A stretch of 20,464 nt of DNA from Microcaldota archaeon (GTDB lineage Archaea; Micrarchaeota; Micrarchaeia; Norongarragalinales; Norongarragalinaceae): contig JACROM010000044.1 in assembly GCA_016214445.1 (NCBI GenBank), positions 1-20,464 on the forward strand, written 5' to 3'. Within the stretch, counting starts at the first letter, position 1. Every line of letters starts with the position of its first letter. The notes beneath the pieces are model-generated. The model was not told the origin of the DNA, made no database searches, and saw only the letters and a list, made by a program, of their open reading frames with translations. The translations under genes were made by a program, and so were the position numbers. Below are positions 5,285 to 11,908 of the stretch, piece by piece.

Positions 5285-6310
5285 CTAATGGAGTGGATTA
5301 TGAACCCTGCGCGTGTCTGAACTTACCGAACCCGGGTTTTTGGAATACTCTTCCGAGAAAACCGACCCGTACAGGTAAATCAACGCCTTCGGCGCAAAAA
5401 TCTTCAACTCATGAAGCTCATCAAGAGAAAATCCGTTCTCCAAAAGCGCGGATTCACACTTACCAACTAAATCCGGCTCCCTGAACCGGACGACTTCCTT
5501 TTCAAGCATCTTTATCCCCATTGCCGGACTTTTTCCAACCGGTTTTCTGGCAATCTTTACGTACGCCAACACGCGGTAAGCCATTTCCACAAACTCATAC
5601 TTTTTCACGTGCCCTTCCGGCAAAAACTGGTCAAAGTTACCAAGCGTCCCGAGCGAGACTACTCCACCAGCCTTCCCGATTTGAGCAGCACGCGAAAGCG
5701 TTTTTTCTATGCTGTCGTAAACGTCATCCGACCCGTAACTCTTGCCCCACAACTTGTTTTGCGTCAAAATAATTGAAGGGACACGAGCCCATACGGAATC
5801 AGGCACACCGAACTCGTCCGCAAGACAGTTGAAGTCAAACACGTCTTTTATCAGGCCAATCTCCTTCTCCTTTTTTCTCCCAATCGTCCCGAACGCAAGA
5901 GTTCCAAGCTTTGACGCCATAAGGTAATCCGGATCAGGCACACGTCCTGCGAACGCCTTGCCCCCGACCGTGAAGCGCCTTTCCCGCGAAGGCGCATTCT
6001 TTTCCTTCATGAACTGCACTTTAACGACCGTATCGTCCCTTGTCGCGTTGTAAAAAGAAAAGAGCGGGTTCGTCGTCCTGCTTTGCGTAAGCTTGTACCC
6101 TTCAGCTTCAAGCGCGTTCATGAGCTCGCCAGGCGCGCCGTCGTAAACCAAGTCTAAGTCTACGCTTAATCTTTTCGGGGACGTCAATAGCTGCTGGATG
6201 GCGCTCCCGCCGATGAAAACCAGTTTTTTCCCCTGCTTGCCTGCCTCCCTTGAAAGAAACGAGAATATCAAAACAGCCTGCTCGCTCTTTGCCTTGAATT
6301 CCTTATTCAA
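5285..6310 (-). CDS. AbiEii-like nucleotidyltransferase toxin
   Basis: A 341-residue protein of the AbiEii/DUF1814 family, the toxin half of AbiE type IV toxin-antitoxin systems, with a minimal nucleotidyltransferase fold. Residues 31-54 give VFIGGSAIQQLL and KRLSVDLDLVYD: the G-G-S-A-x-Q helix cap and the S-x-D-L-D metal-binding pair. These match the family motifs GGxAL and R-x-S-x-D-x-D. The conserved YLMASKLGTLAFGTIGRKKE with KDVFDF downstream corresponds to the K-D-x-x-D region. The TTG at 6310 is chosen because it overlaps the partner's stop codon (TTGAATAA) and has GAGGT 8 nt upstream; an in-frame ATG at 6370 would read back through the partner gene. Catalytic residues are intact, so it may be active, probably modifying a tRNA or other RNA. 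Confidence 0.75.
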   Translation of the reverse strand: MNKEFKAKSEQAVLIFSFLSREAGKQGKKLVFIGGSAIQQLLTSPKRLSVDLDLVYDGAPGELMNALEAEGYKLTQSRTTNPLFSFYNATRDDTVVKVQFMKEKNAPSRERRFTVGGKAFAGRVPDPDYLMASKLGTLAFGTIGRKKEKEIGLIKDVFDFNCLADEFGVPDSVWARVPSIILTQNKLWGKSYGSDDVYDSIEKTLSRAAQIGKAGGVVSLGTLGNFDQFLPEGHVKKYEFVEMAYRVLAYVKIARKPVGKSPAMGIKMLEKEVVRFREPDLVGKCESALLENGFSLDELHELKIFAPKALIYLYGSVFSEEYSKNPGSVSSDTRRVHNPLH

Positions 6311-6884
6311 ACTCGTCAACCTCTTTAATCGCCACGAGGTTCCGCTTCCCCCGCTCGATGTGCGGCCCACGTATCCCCTCTATCTTGAAGCGCTTCGAGA
6401 ACTTGTAAAGCACGATGTTGGCAAACCAGCCTAGGTAGCGTTCAGTCATGTACTTATGGAACTTCGGAATGCTCGCTTTCTTTCCCTCAAAGCAGAGGGC
6501 AACTGCCCCCAACACATCACCAAGCCGCATCGGAATGGAGCCGTTAAACGAAAAAAGGATTAACTCTGCAATCTTTTCCTCAAGCTCCGGCTCCTTCTCG
6601 CGCGCACGCGCAAGAATCACGACATTAAAATCATGCTCTGGCCGGTCAAGAGACGAAAGACGCTTTGGCCGTCTCACACCCAAAAAAAAGTGGGCTTTTG
6701 AAAAATCCGGGCGGGCAGAGAGGCACTCAGCAAGCACGCGCGCCGCAATCTTCTCGCACTCGATGAACACGATGTTTTTGCGCCAATAATGAAGGTAAGG
6801 CTTAAGTGGCGCAAGATCCCAAACGACGAAGTCCAGGTGGGGCATCTCCTTTCTTATTGCTTCCCCGACGGTTTTCGCGTCCAT
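6303..6884 (-). CDS. AbiEi/DUF6577-like partner (putative antitoxin)
   Basis: A 193-residue protein immediately before and overlapping the AbiEii-like toxin by 8 nt, so the two are translationally coupled. Residues 18-60 (FVVWDLAPLKPYLHYW, then NIVFIECEKIAARVLAECL) resemble the core of AbiEi-like/DUF6577 proteins, in which a W-containing strand is followed by an IEVEK strand and helix. The usual N-terminal winged helix is missing, so DNA binding is doubtful. It contains several other alternating strands and helices and is basic near its C-terminus (FSKRFKIEGIRGPHIERGKR). The order antitoxin then toxin matches abiE operons. Start is ATG 6884, with GGTGTGGTG just upstream and a TATA-like box at 6916-6925. 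Family assignment is moderate and leans on the partner gene. Confidence 0.55.
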   Translation of the reverse strand: MDAKTVGEAIRKEMPHLDFVVWDLAPLKPYLHYWRKNIVFIECEKIAARVLAECLSARPDFSKAHFFLGVRRPKRLSSLDRPEHDFNVVILARAREKEPELEEKIAELILFSFNGSIPMRLGDVLGAVALCFEGKKASIPKFHKYMTERYLGWFANIVLYKFSKRFKIEGIRGPHIERGKRNLVAIKEVDEFE

Positions 6885-6915
6885 AACACCACACCATCAC
6901 ATTATAATTGAATCA

Positions 6916-6925
6916 TAATATAAAC
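6916..6925 (-). promoter_or_regulatory. TATA box of the AbiE-like pair
   Basis: On the minus strand GTTTATATTA is a near-consensus archaeal TATA box. It lies about 36 nt before ATG 6884, giving a 5' untranslated region of about 10 nt that includes a GGTG ribosome-binding site. A second A/T box at 6901-6909 is too close to the ATG. Confidence 0.5.
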
Positions 6926-7016
6926 GAAAGACATTATAAACCTTTTGCAACCATACGTACGCCGCAGCCTTATTTGCCGCCCAACCCAAAAACAAAGGTA
7001 CAAGCTCGCTAAAACT

Positions 7017-8237
7017 CTACTCGTACCTCAACGCGTCAACAGGCTTGAGCGAAGCCGCTTGGATTGCGGGAAGAGTTCCAGATGTCGCGCCCACCACGAA
7101 CGAGAAAAACAGCACGCCAACTATGAGTTCGGGAGTAAATGACGCTTTCAACATGTCGCTTCCCACGGTTTGCGCTATTGCTATTTCCGCTATCTTGGCC
7201 AAACCAGCGCCTATTATTATGCCGACAATCCCGCCTATGGTGCCGAGCAGGCTAGCCTCGAAAAGGAACACGTTCCTTATGTCGGAGTTCTTCGCCCCTA
7301 CAGCCTTCATTATTCCTATCTCGCCGGTACGCTCCACAACTGAAGTGTACATGGTGTTCATTATGCCTACGCCGCCTACGAGTAGTGAGATTGCGGCTAT
7401 GCCTACTATCACTCCTTGCACTATCCCGAAAATGGAGGAGAAGCTTTGCGCCAACTGTTCCGATGTCTGGACGTTGAAGGTTTCCTCGCCCTTCTTTTCG
7501 CCTCGTTTGTCGCGCAACCTCTTTTCCACTTTGTTGCGCACATCATCCATGTCCACTCCCTCGGACACCTGCGCTATTACCATGGACACCAGTTTCTTGT
7601 CTCCTGTGATGTCGCGCGCTACATCCATGGAAGTCATTACACTTGAGTCATCGAACCTGTCGCCAGTAGCCTTCAGTATCCCGACGACTTCAAGCTTGCT
7701 GCCTTCCAGCTCGATCGAGTCACCGAGGCGGACGTCCTTTTCGAAGTACTCGCGCGCGAAGTAGTTCCCAATCATGACCTTCTTGCCGTCGCTTTCTTTT
7801 AGGCTTCTTCCTGCTTCCAAGTTCCCGTAGTGGTTCTCGAACATCCTCTTTGTTTCATCCATGGGCATGCCTGCAAGGAAAGTTGATTTGGTTTCCCCCC
7901 TGAAGCTTGCCTGCACGCTCTTGATTATCATTCCACCCGCAAGGTTCACTCCGGGAGTGCGCTTGACGGTGTCGACGTCGTCCTCAGTCAAGGGCTTAGC
8001 TGATATGGCACTTGCCATAGGACTCGTAACCATGCCACCAGCAGTAGCCATGACCGTAATCTTGTCCGCTCCAAGCTCTTCGGACTCGCCTGCCATATAG
8101 ATCTGGAGCCCGGCGCCTATTGACACCAGAGCGACAACAGCGGCTATGCCGATGAAGATGCCTATTATGGTCAATAGGCTCCTGAGCCGCCTGTGCGTCA
8201 GGTTTCGCGCTGCCAGAAAGAAACTTTCCAAGACCAT
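7017..8237 (-). CDS. MacB/FtsX-type ABC transporter permease
   Basis: A 406-residue membrane protein of the MacB/LolC/FtsX type. One N-terminal transmembrane helix (about 17-42, RSLLTIIGIFIGIAAVVALV) is followed by a large extracytoplasmic MacB-like core domain (about 45-260). Three C-terminal helices follow near 272-300, 325-352 and 365-390, with the signature G-G-x-G-I-M-N-T-M at about 290, EIGIMKAVGA, and ending PAIQAASLKPVDALRYE. These permeases work as dimers with a LolD/MacB ATPase and use mechanical force on an extracytoplasmic partner instead of moving substrate through a channel. It is the last gene of the AbrB-ABC operon, starting 14 nt after the surface-protein stop. Archaeal versions are common but their substrates are mostly unknown. 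Complete by length. Confidence 0.88.
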   Translation of the reverse strand: MVLESFFLAARNLTHRRLRSLLTIIGIFIGIAAVVALVSIGAGLQIYMAGESEELGADKITVMATAGGMVTSPMASAISAKPLTEDDVDTVKRTPGVNLAGGMIIKSVQASFRGETKSTFLAGMPMDETKRMFENHYGNLEAGRSLKESDGKKVMIGNYFAREYFEKDVRLGDSIELEGSKLEVVGILKATGDRFDDSSVMTSMDVARDITGDKKLVSMVIAQVSEGVDMDDVRNKVEKRLRDKRGEKKGEETFNVQTSEQLAQSFSSIFGIVQGVIVGIAAISLLVGGVGIMNTMYTSVVERTGEIGIMKAVGAKNSDIRNVFLFEASLLGTIGGIVGIIIGAGLAKIAEIAIAQTVGSDMLKASFTPELIVGVLFFSFVVGATSGTLPAIQAASLKPVDALRYE

Positions 8238-8251
8238 TTTACGCGTTCAGC

Positions 8252-9445
8252 TCAAACTTTGTGTTTCTTCTTCAGGAACCTGTATGCCAGGTAGCCAATG
8301 ACAAGGATGCCGACTATTATGAAGAGGCTGTAGTCCGGCCGCTTGTCCAAGCCGAGCTCGTATGCTTCGTCTTGCGAGTAAACGCGAAGCGGAACGACCT
8401 TCTGTTCGGCGTAGTCGTTGTTGTTGGAGTCCTTGTACTTTACTTCTATCGGCAGGGAGTATTCGCCGGCAGCGTTGAAGGTCATCTGGAACGTAACTGT
8501 TTCATAGTTGTCTGATGAAATGGTGCCGAGGTACTCTTCCTGGTTCGCGAGGATTTTCGCTCCCTCCATTGACATCGCTTTCACTGTAAGGAACTTGGCG
8601 TCGCTTATGCCGGCGTTGCTCAACCTTATGGACACCTTGGAAAGCGCCTTCATCTTCAGCGGGTCGGATTCAACAGAAACAAGGAGCTGCGGCTTTCCTC
8701 CCACCACTACTCCGACGAGGTCGCTCTCGGAGTATGCAGTTCCGAGAGAGTCATAGTAGCTTACCTGCAACGGGATCTTGTACACTTTGAGTTCTGCGTC
8801 AGAGCTTGACACTATGCCGAACTCAACAGTCACCTCCTCACCAGGAGCCAACAGCGATATGCGCTTCTGACTGCTTCCCTCTGAAGGCGCGAAAGGCAGG
8901 TCAGTTGTGTTGACGAGCAACGTGAGTGCTATGTTCTTGAGGTAAGTTTTCGCCTCGTTCTTCAAAACAGCGGTCACTTTTGCTTTCCCACCGGGCCTAA
9001 CATCAGCTGACGAAACCTCCACTTTGTTTACGGACAGAACTGCGTTGCTCGGCTGCACGAACACGCTCATTTTTCCGGTAATCCAGTCTGCACCTTCGGT
9101 CTTGCAGGATATTTTCAGCTCGTTGTCTCCAGCTACGGCGTTCTCGTTGACGCGTATCTTGTACTTAAGAACGAAACTCTGCCGTGATGCGACGTCGCCT
9201 ATCTCCCTTAACGGCTTTTCGTTCTCGTCAAGCGAAAACGGAAACTCCGGCTCAAGCTTGCACTGTACCCCCAGCATTACTGTGCCTGCTGTATTCGCTA
9301 ATCCCGCGAACAGGTCGATGTACTCGCCGGGCTGAGCTGGCAGCGGCAGGTAGCTTACGGTGTTCAAACTAAGCTGTCCTCCCAAGAGCGTTGAGCTTGC
9401 GGACAACAAACCAGCGAAAACCAACAAAAACAACAACTTCTTCAT
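8252..9445 (-). CDS. COG1361-like secreted surface protein with C-terminal anchor
   Basis: A 397-residue exported protein. Residues 1-20 ([20 protein letters not shown]) form a signal peptide. The body is made of repeated beta-sandwich modules of the NEW3/CARDB/COG1361 S-layer type; for example LSVNKVEVSSADVRPGGKAK is followed by VTAVLKNEAK, and a similar module with GKPQLLVSVESDPLKMKALS starts near residue 255. The C-terminal helix FIIVGILVIGYLAYRFL plus KKKHKV anchors it in the membrane. It lies between the ATPase and permease genes of an ABC operon, with its ATG overlapping the ATPase stop (ATGA) and an AGGTGG site 5 nt ahead. It is therefore probably the extracytoplasmic partner of the transporter, comparable in place to MacA. 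The substrate cannot be read from the sequence. Confidence 0.75.
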   Translation of the reverse strand: MKKLLFLLVFAGLLSASSTLLGGQLSLNTVSYLPLPAQPGEYIDLFAGLANTAGTVMLGVQCKLEPEFPFSLDENEKPLREIGDVASRQSFVLKYKIRVNENAVAGDNELKISCKTEGADWITGKMSVFVQPSNAVLSVNKVEVSSADVRPGGKAKVTAVLKNEAKTYLKNIALTLLVNTTDLPFAPSEGSSQKRISLLAPGEEVTVEFGIVSSSDAELKVYKIPLQVSYYDSLGTAYSESDLVGVVVGGKPQLLVSVESDPLKMKALSKVSIRLSNAGISDAKFLTVKAMSMEGAKILANQEEYLGTISSDNYETVTFQMTFNAAGEYSLPIEVKYKDSNNNDYAEQKVVPLRVYSQDEAYELGLDKRPDYSLFIIVGILVIGYLAYRFLKKKHKV

Positions 9446-10116
9446 GAAACCACCTTTCCATCTTTCAGTTTGATTATCCGGTCGGCCTTTTTGGCCAGTT
9501 CAGGATCGTGAGTCACCATTACGACTGTCTTTCCTTCCTGGTGCAGCCTCTTAAGGAAGGCTATTATTTCAGCGCCGCGCTTGGAATCGAGGTTGCCCGT
9601 AGGCTCGTCAGCTAGGATGAAGGACGGATCTATGACAAGCGCGCGCGCTATGGCCACCCTCTGCTGTTCGCCTCCTGACATCTGCAGCGGCCTGTGATTC
9701 ATTCTGTGGCCCAGCCCCACTATTTCAAGGACGTGTCTTGCGCGGAGCCTTCTTTCTTCCGAGTTCATGTCCTGGAACAGGAGCGGGAGTTCCACGTTCT
9801 CGAAAGCGCTCAGCGAATTTATCAAGTTGAATTTTTGGAACACGAACCCGATTTTTTTGCCCCTCAACACTGAAAGGTGGTCTTCGGTCATCCGCGAGAT
9901 GTCGTGGCCGTCAAGGAGTATCTGGCCGTGCGAGGGAAGGTCGAGGCATCCTATGAGGTGCATGAGCGTGCTTTTGCCGCTGCCTGAAGGGCCGGTTATG
10001 GCGACGAACTCGCTGTCGTCAATGCTTACGTTCACTCCCCGCAAGGCAGGCACTTCCACCTCGCCCATTCGGTATATCTTGTCGACCGTCTTCAGCTCTA
10101 TTGCCTTTTTCGCCAT
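9442..10116 (-). CDS. LolD/MacB-type ABC transporter ATPase
   Basis: A 224-residue cytoplasmic ATPase with every expected motif: Walker [10 protein letters not shown] (42-50), Q-loop FVFQKFNLI (91-99), signature MSGGEQQR (146-153), Walker B FILADE (166-171) followed by PTGNLDS, and the H-loop histidine in VMVTHD near 200. The PTGNLDS D-loop and [11 protein letters not shown] are typical of the LolD/MacB/FtsE subfamily that pairs with FtsX-like permeases, here the gene two places downstream. ATG 10116 is preferred over a TTG at 10125 because family members start close to this point and the AbrB stop is 15 nt away. Confidence 0.93.
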   Translation of the reverse strand: MAKKAIELKTVDKIYRMGEVEVPALRGVNVSIDDSEFVAITGPSGSGKSTLMHLIGCLDLPSHGQILLDGHDISRMTEDHLSVLRGKKIGFVFQKFNLINSLSAFENVELPLLFQDMNSEERRLRARHVLEIVGLGHRMNHRPLQMSGGEQQRVAIARALVIDPSFILADEPTGNLDSKRGAEIIAFLKRLHQEGKTVVMVTHDPELAKKADRIIKLKDGKVVS

Positions 10117-10131
10117 ATAACCCAAAAACCC

Positions 10132-10338
10132 TTAAACGTTCTTCAGCAGTTGCTTTGCGAGCTCCTTCACCATGTCCGCTTTCGCAAGAAAGATGCCCTT
10201 GCCCGGATGGCCCATCACTATGAGCTTGTCGCCTGGCTTGATCTTGTGCTCATCCCTTGCTTCCTTGGGTATGGCTATCTGGCCGCGTTCGCCCACAACA
10301 ACCGAACCGTAGAAGTCGGTTTCCATCAGTCGTTTCAT
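10132..10338 (-). CDS. AbrB/MazE-type swapped-hairpin regulator
   Basis: A 68-residue DNA-binding protein of the AbrB/MazE/SpoVT fold. Residues 11-50 (GSVVVGERGQIAIPKEARDE, then HKIKPGDKLIVMG) are the defining pattern with G-Q-I-x-I-P-K-E-x-R and K-P-G-D-K-L. The C-terminal helix ADMVKELAKQLLKNV likely dimerises. As first gene of the ABC operon, 15 nt before the ATPase, it probably controls that operon, including its own promoter. A MazE-type antitoxin role is unlikely because no toxin follows. ATG 10338 has a TATA box centred 27 nt upstream. Confidence 0.88.
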   Translation of the reverse strand: MKRLMETDFYGSVVVGERGQIAIPKEARDEHKIKPGDKLIVMGHPGKGIFLAKADMVKELAKQLLKNV

Positions 10339-10361
10339 ACATATTTTTCATACTTTTCGGA

Positions 10362-10369
10362 TTTATATA
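10362..10369 (-). promoter_or_regulatory. TATA box of the AbrB-ABC operon
   Basis: TATATAAA on the minus strand is a consensus-like archaeal TATA box centred 27 nt before ATG 10338, predicting a leaderless or nearly leaderless transcript. CATAC occurs twice (10336-10340 and 10349-10353) between box and start, possible half-sites for AbrB autoregulation. Confidence 0.65.
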
Positions 10370-10399
10370 CATTAGCGTACCGAGTCAAAGCGGACAAAA

Positions 10400-11908
10400 C
10401 TAGTACTGCTGCTGTTTGCGCAAAACGAACACGTAAACGCCTGCCGCTACAAGCAGGAAAACGAACGCTATGACCGGAATGGTGTAGTCGAAACTCAAGG
10501 AGGTGGGTTCCTGCTTCACTTTCACCGCTACTTCGACCTCGGCATTCTCAGGCCGGCCTGCAGCGCGGGCGATGACTTTCGGAGCGGACATGCCCTCTAT
10601 GTCACTCTGCTCGAGCTTCTTGTCCACCTTCACTTCCGCCTTGACTTCCTGGCCAGGCTTTACATTATCAAACATCCACGTCACTACCGCGCTGCCTTCC
10701 TCTATCAAAATCGGCCGCGGATTCCAAACCACGCCCGGATAATCGTCAGGGCTCGGGCCCGCGTAATCCATGAAACGCAGTCTCTGCGTTATCTTGAGCT
10801 CCTTCAACTCGCTTTTACCAGTGTTCTTCACCGTCATTTCGTAAACTGAGCCGGGCGTGCCGCTCAGGCCCTCGGTTGAACTGGGTTGCGGCACCGCATA
10901 AACCGCCTGGCGGATGCTCACGGTCGGCAGCTCCGCCAACACCGCCTCGCCAGCAGCGCTCGTTTCTGCCTCAGCCGGCTCCTCGATTTCCACCACCACC
11001 TCTTCCTCTTGCACCTCGGCTATAGGCGAAGGCGACGGGACTGCAGAAGGCGCAACCGGTTCTGCAGACGGGGTTGTTTCAACTGATGCTGCCGGCGAAG
11101 GCGCAACTGATGCAGCTGCCACAGGAGCAGCAGTAGGCTGCGGCGAGGGCGCGGGTGCTTCAGGCGCGCCACCAGAACCGCCCGTGCTCAAAGTGAAGCT
11201 GTAAACAGCAGAAGCGCCAGTGTTGCCCCTCGCGTCCGTACAATTAACGGTCCAGGAGTGGGGCGAAGCGGTGACTGTTACGTTGCTTTGAAGTGAAGTG
11301 TCGGTGTTGTTCACCACCGACGAATTCAGGCCAACAGCGTTGGCATCCAAGTACAACACGCACGAAGCAGTCGATGAAACAGCGTCATTGTAGAAGAACG
11401 TAAACGCGGGAGTGGAGGACAGCGTCACCGCGTTTTCAGGCGAAACCATGGTGACTGAAGGAGGCGTGGAATCCAAGTTTATGGTGACGAACCTCCTAGC
11501 TGAAACGTTTCCATTACCCGCGGAGTCGTTCATGAACACCGTATAATTGAAGTTTCCTTCGTTGGAAACCGTGAGGTTCCTGTAACAATAGGAGCCGTTC
11601 AGCGTCATCGTGTAATTAGCGGCGGTAGCGTTGTTGAACTCTAAAACACAGGAGTCTGGATGCGTTTCCGAGAAGCTCATGTTGACGAAAACGTAACTTA
11701 CAGTCGAAGTGGAAGCGTTGCCGAGAGTGGGAGAAACAAAAGACAGGCTGTTCGGTTGCGTGCGGTCAACGGTGATCGAAAAAGTTCCGTTCGAGTTCAC
11801 GCGGCCAGCGGAGTCGTTGACGTAAACAGTGTAGTTGTGCGTCCCTTCCGCGACGCCGGTCACATTGTAGTTGCAGGAACGCGAAGAACCAGCGCCAGCC
11901 TCGTTCAT
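10400..11908 (-). CDS. C-terminal portion of the giant surface protein, out of frame with the rest
   Basis: A 502-residue reading frame whose ATG overlaps the TGA of the upstream giant gene (ATGA). It begins inside a bacterial-Ig-like repeat (SDCMNEAGAG precedes or spans the ATG) and contains two more such modules, each with a D-S-x-x-x-L-x-F half, an N-Y-T core, and ending VYVNDSAG or VFMNDSAG. A Pro/Ala/Ser-rich stalk follows at about 245-310 (PAPSPQPTAAP and similar), then a beta-rich COG1361-like domain (VSIRQAVYAVPQPSS), a C-terminal transmembrane helix FDYTIPVIAFVFLLVAAGVY and the tail RKQQQY. It has no signal peptide, so it cannot reach the surface on its own. The simplest reading is that it is the anchored C-terminus of the upstream protein, separated by a frameshift or small deletion. 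Many N-x-T/S sequons suggest heavy glycosylation. Confidence 0.7.
   Translation of the reverse strand: MNEAGAGSSRSCNYNVTGVAEGTHNYTVYVNDSAGRVNSNGTFSITVDRTQPNSLSFVSPTLGNASTSTVSYVFVNMSFSETHPDSCVLEFNNATAANYTMTLNGSYCYRNLTVSNEGNFNYTVFMNDSAGNGNVSARRFVTINLDSTPPSVTMVSPENAVTLSSTPAFTFFYNDAVSSTASCVLYLDANAVGLNSSVVNNTDTSLQSNVTVTASPHSWTVNCTDARGNTGASAVYSFTLSTGGSGGAPEAPAPSPQPTAAPVAAASVAPSPAASVETTPSAEPVAPSAVPSPSPIAEVQEEEVVVEIEEPAEAETSAAGEAVLAELPTVSIRQAVYAVPQPSSTEGLSGTPGSVYEMTVKNTGKSELKELKITQRLRFMDYAGPSPDDYPGVVWNPRPILIEEGSAVVTWMFDNVKPGQEVKAEVKVDKKLEQSDIEGMSAPKVIARAAGRPENAEVEVAVKVKQEPTSLSFDYTIPVIAFVFLLVAAGVYVFVLRKQQQY

Noticed and set aside
6308..6370. ATG 6370 as start of the AbiEii-like toxin.
   Set aside because: It would overlap the partner gene by 68 nt, with Arg/Gly/Ser-rich residues that are a shadow of that gene; TTG 6310 has a ribosome-binding site and the usual 8-nt coupling.
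10400..11908. The downstream surface-protein frame as an independent gene translated by ATGA coupling.
   Set aside because: It has no signal peptide although it carries surface modules, sequons and a C-terminal anchor, and it begins within a module. A broken continuation of the upstream gene fits better, though coupling cannot be excluded.
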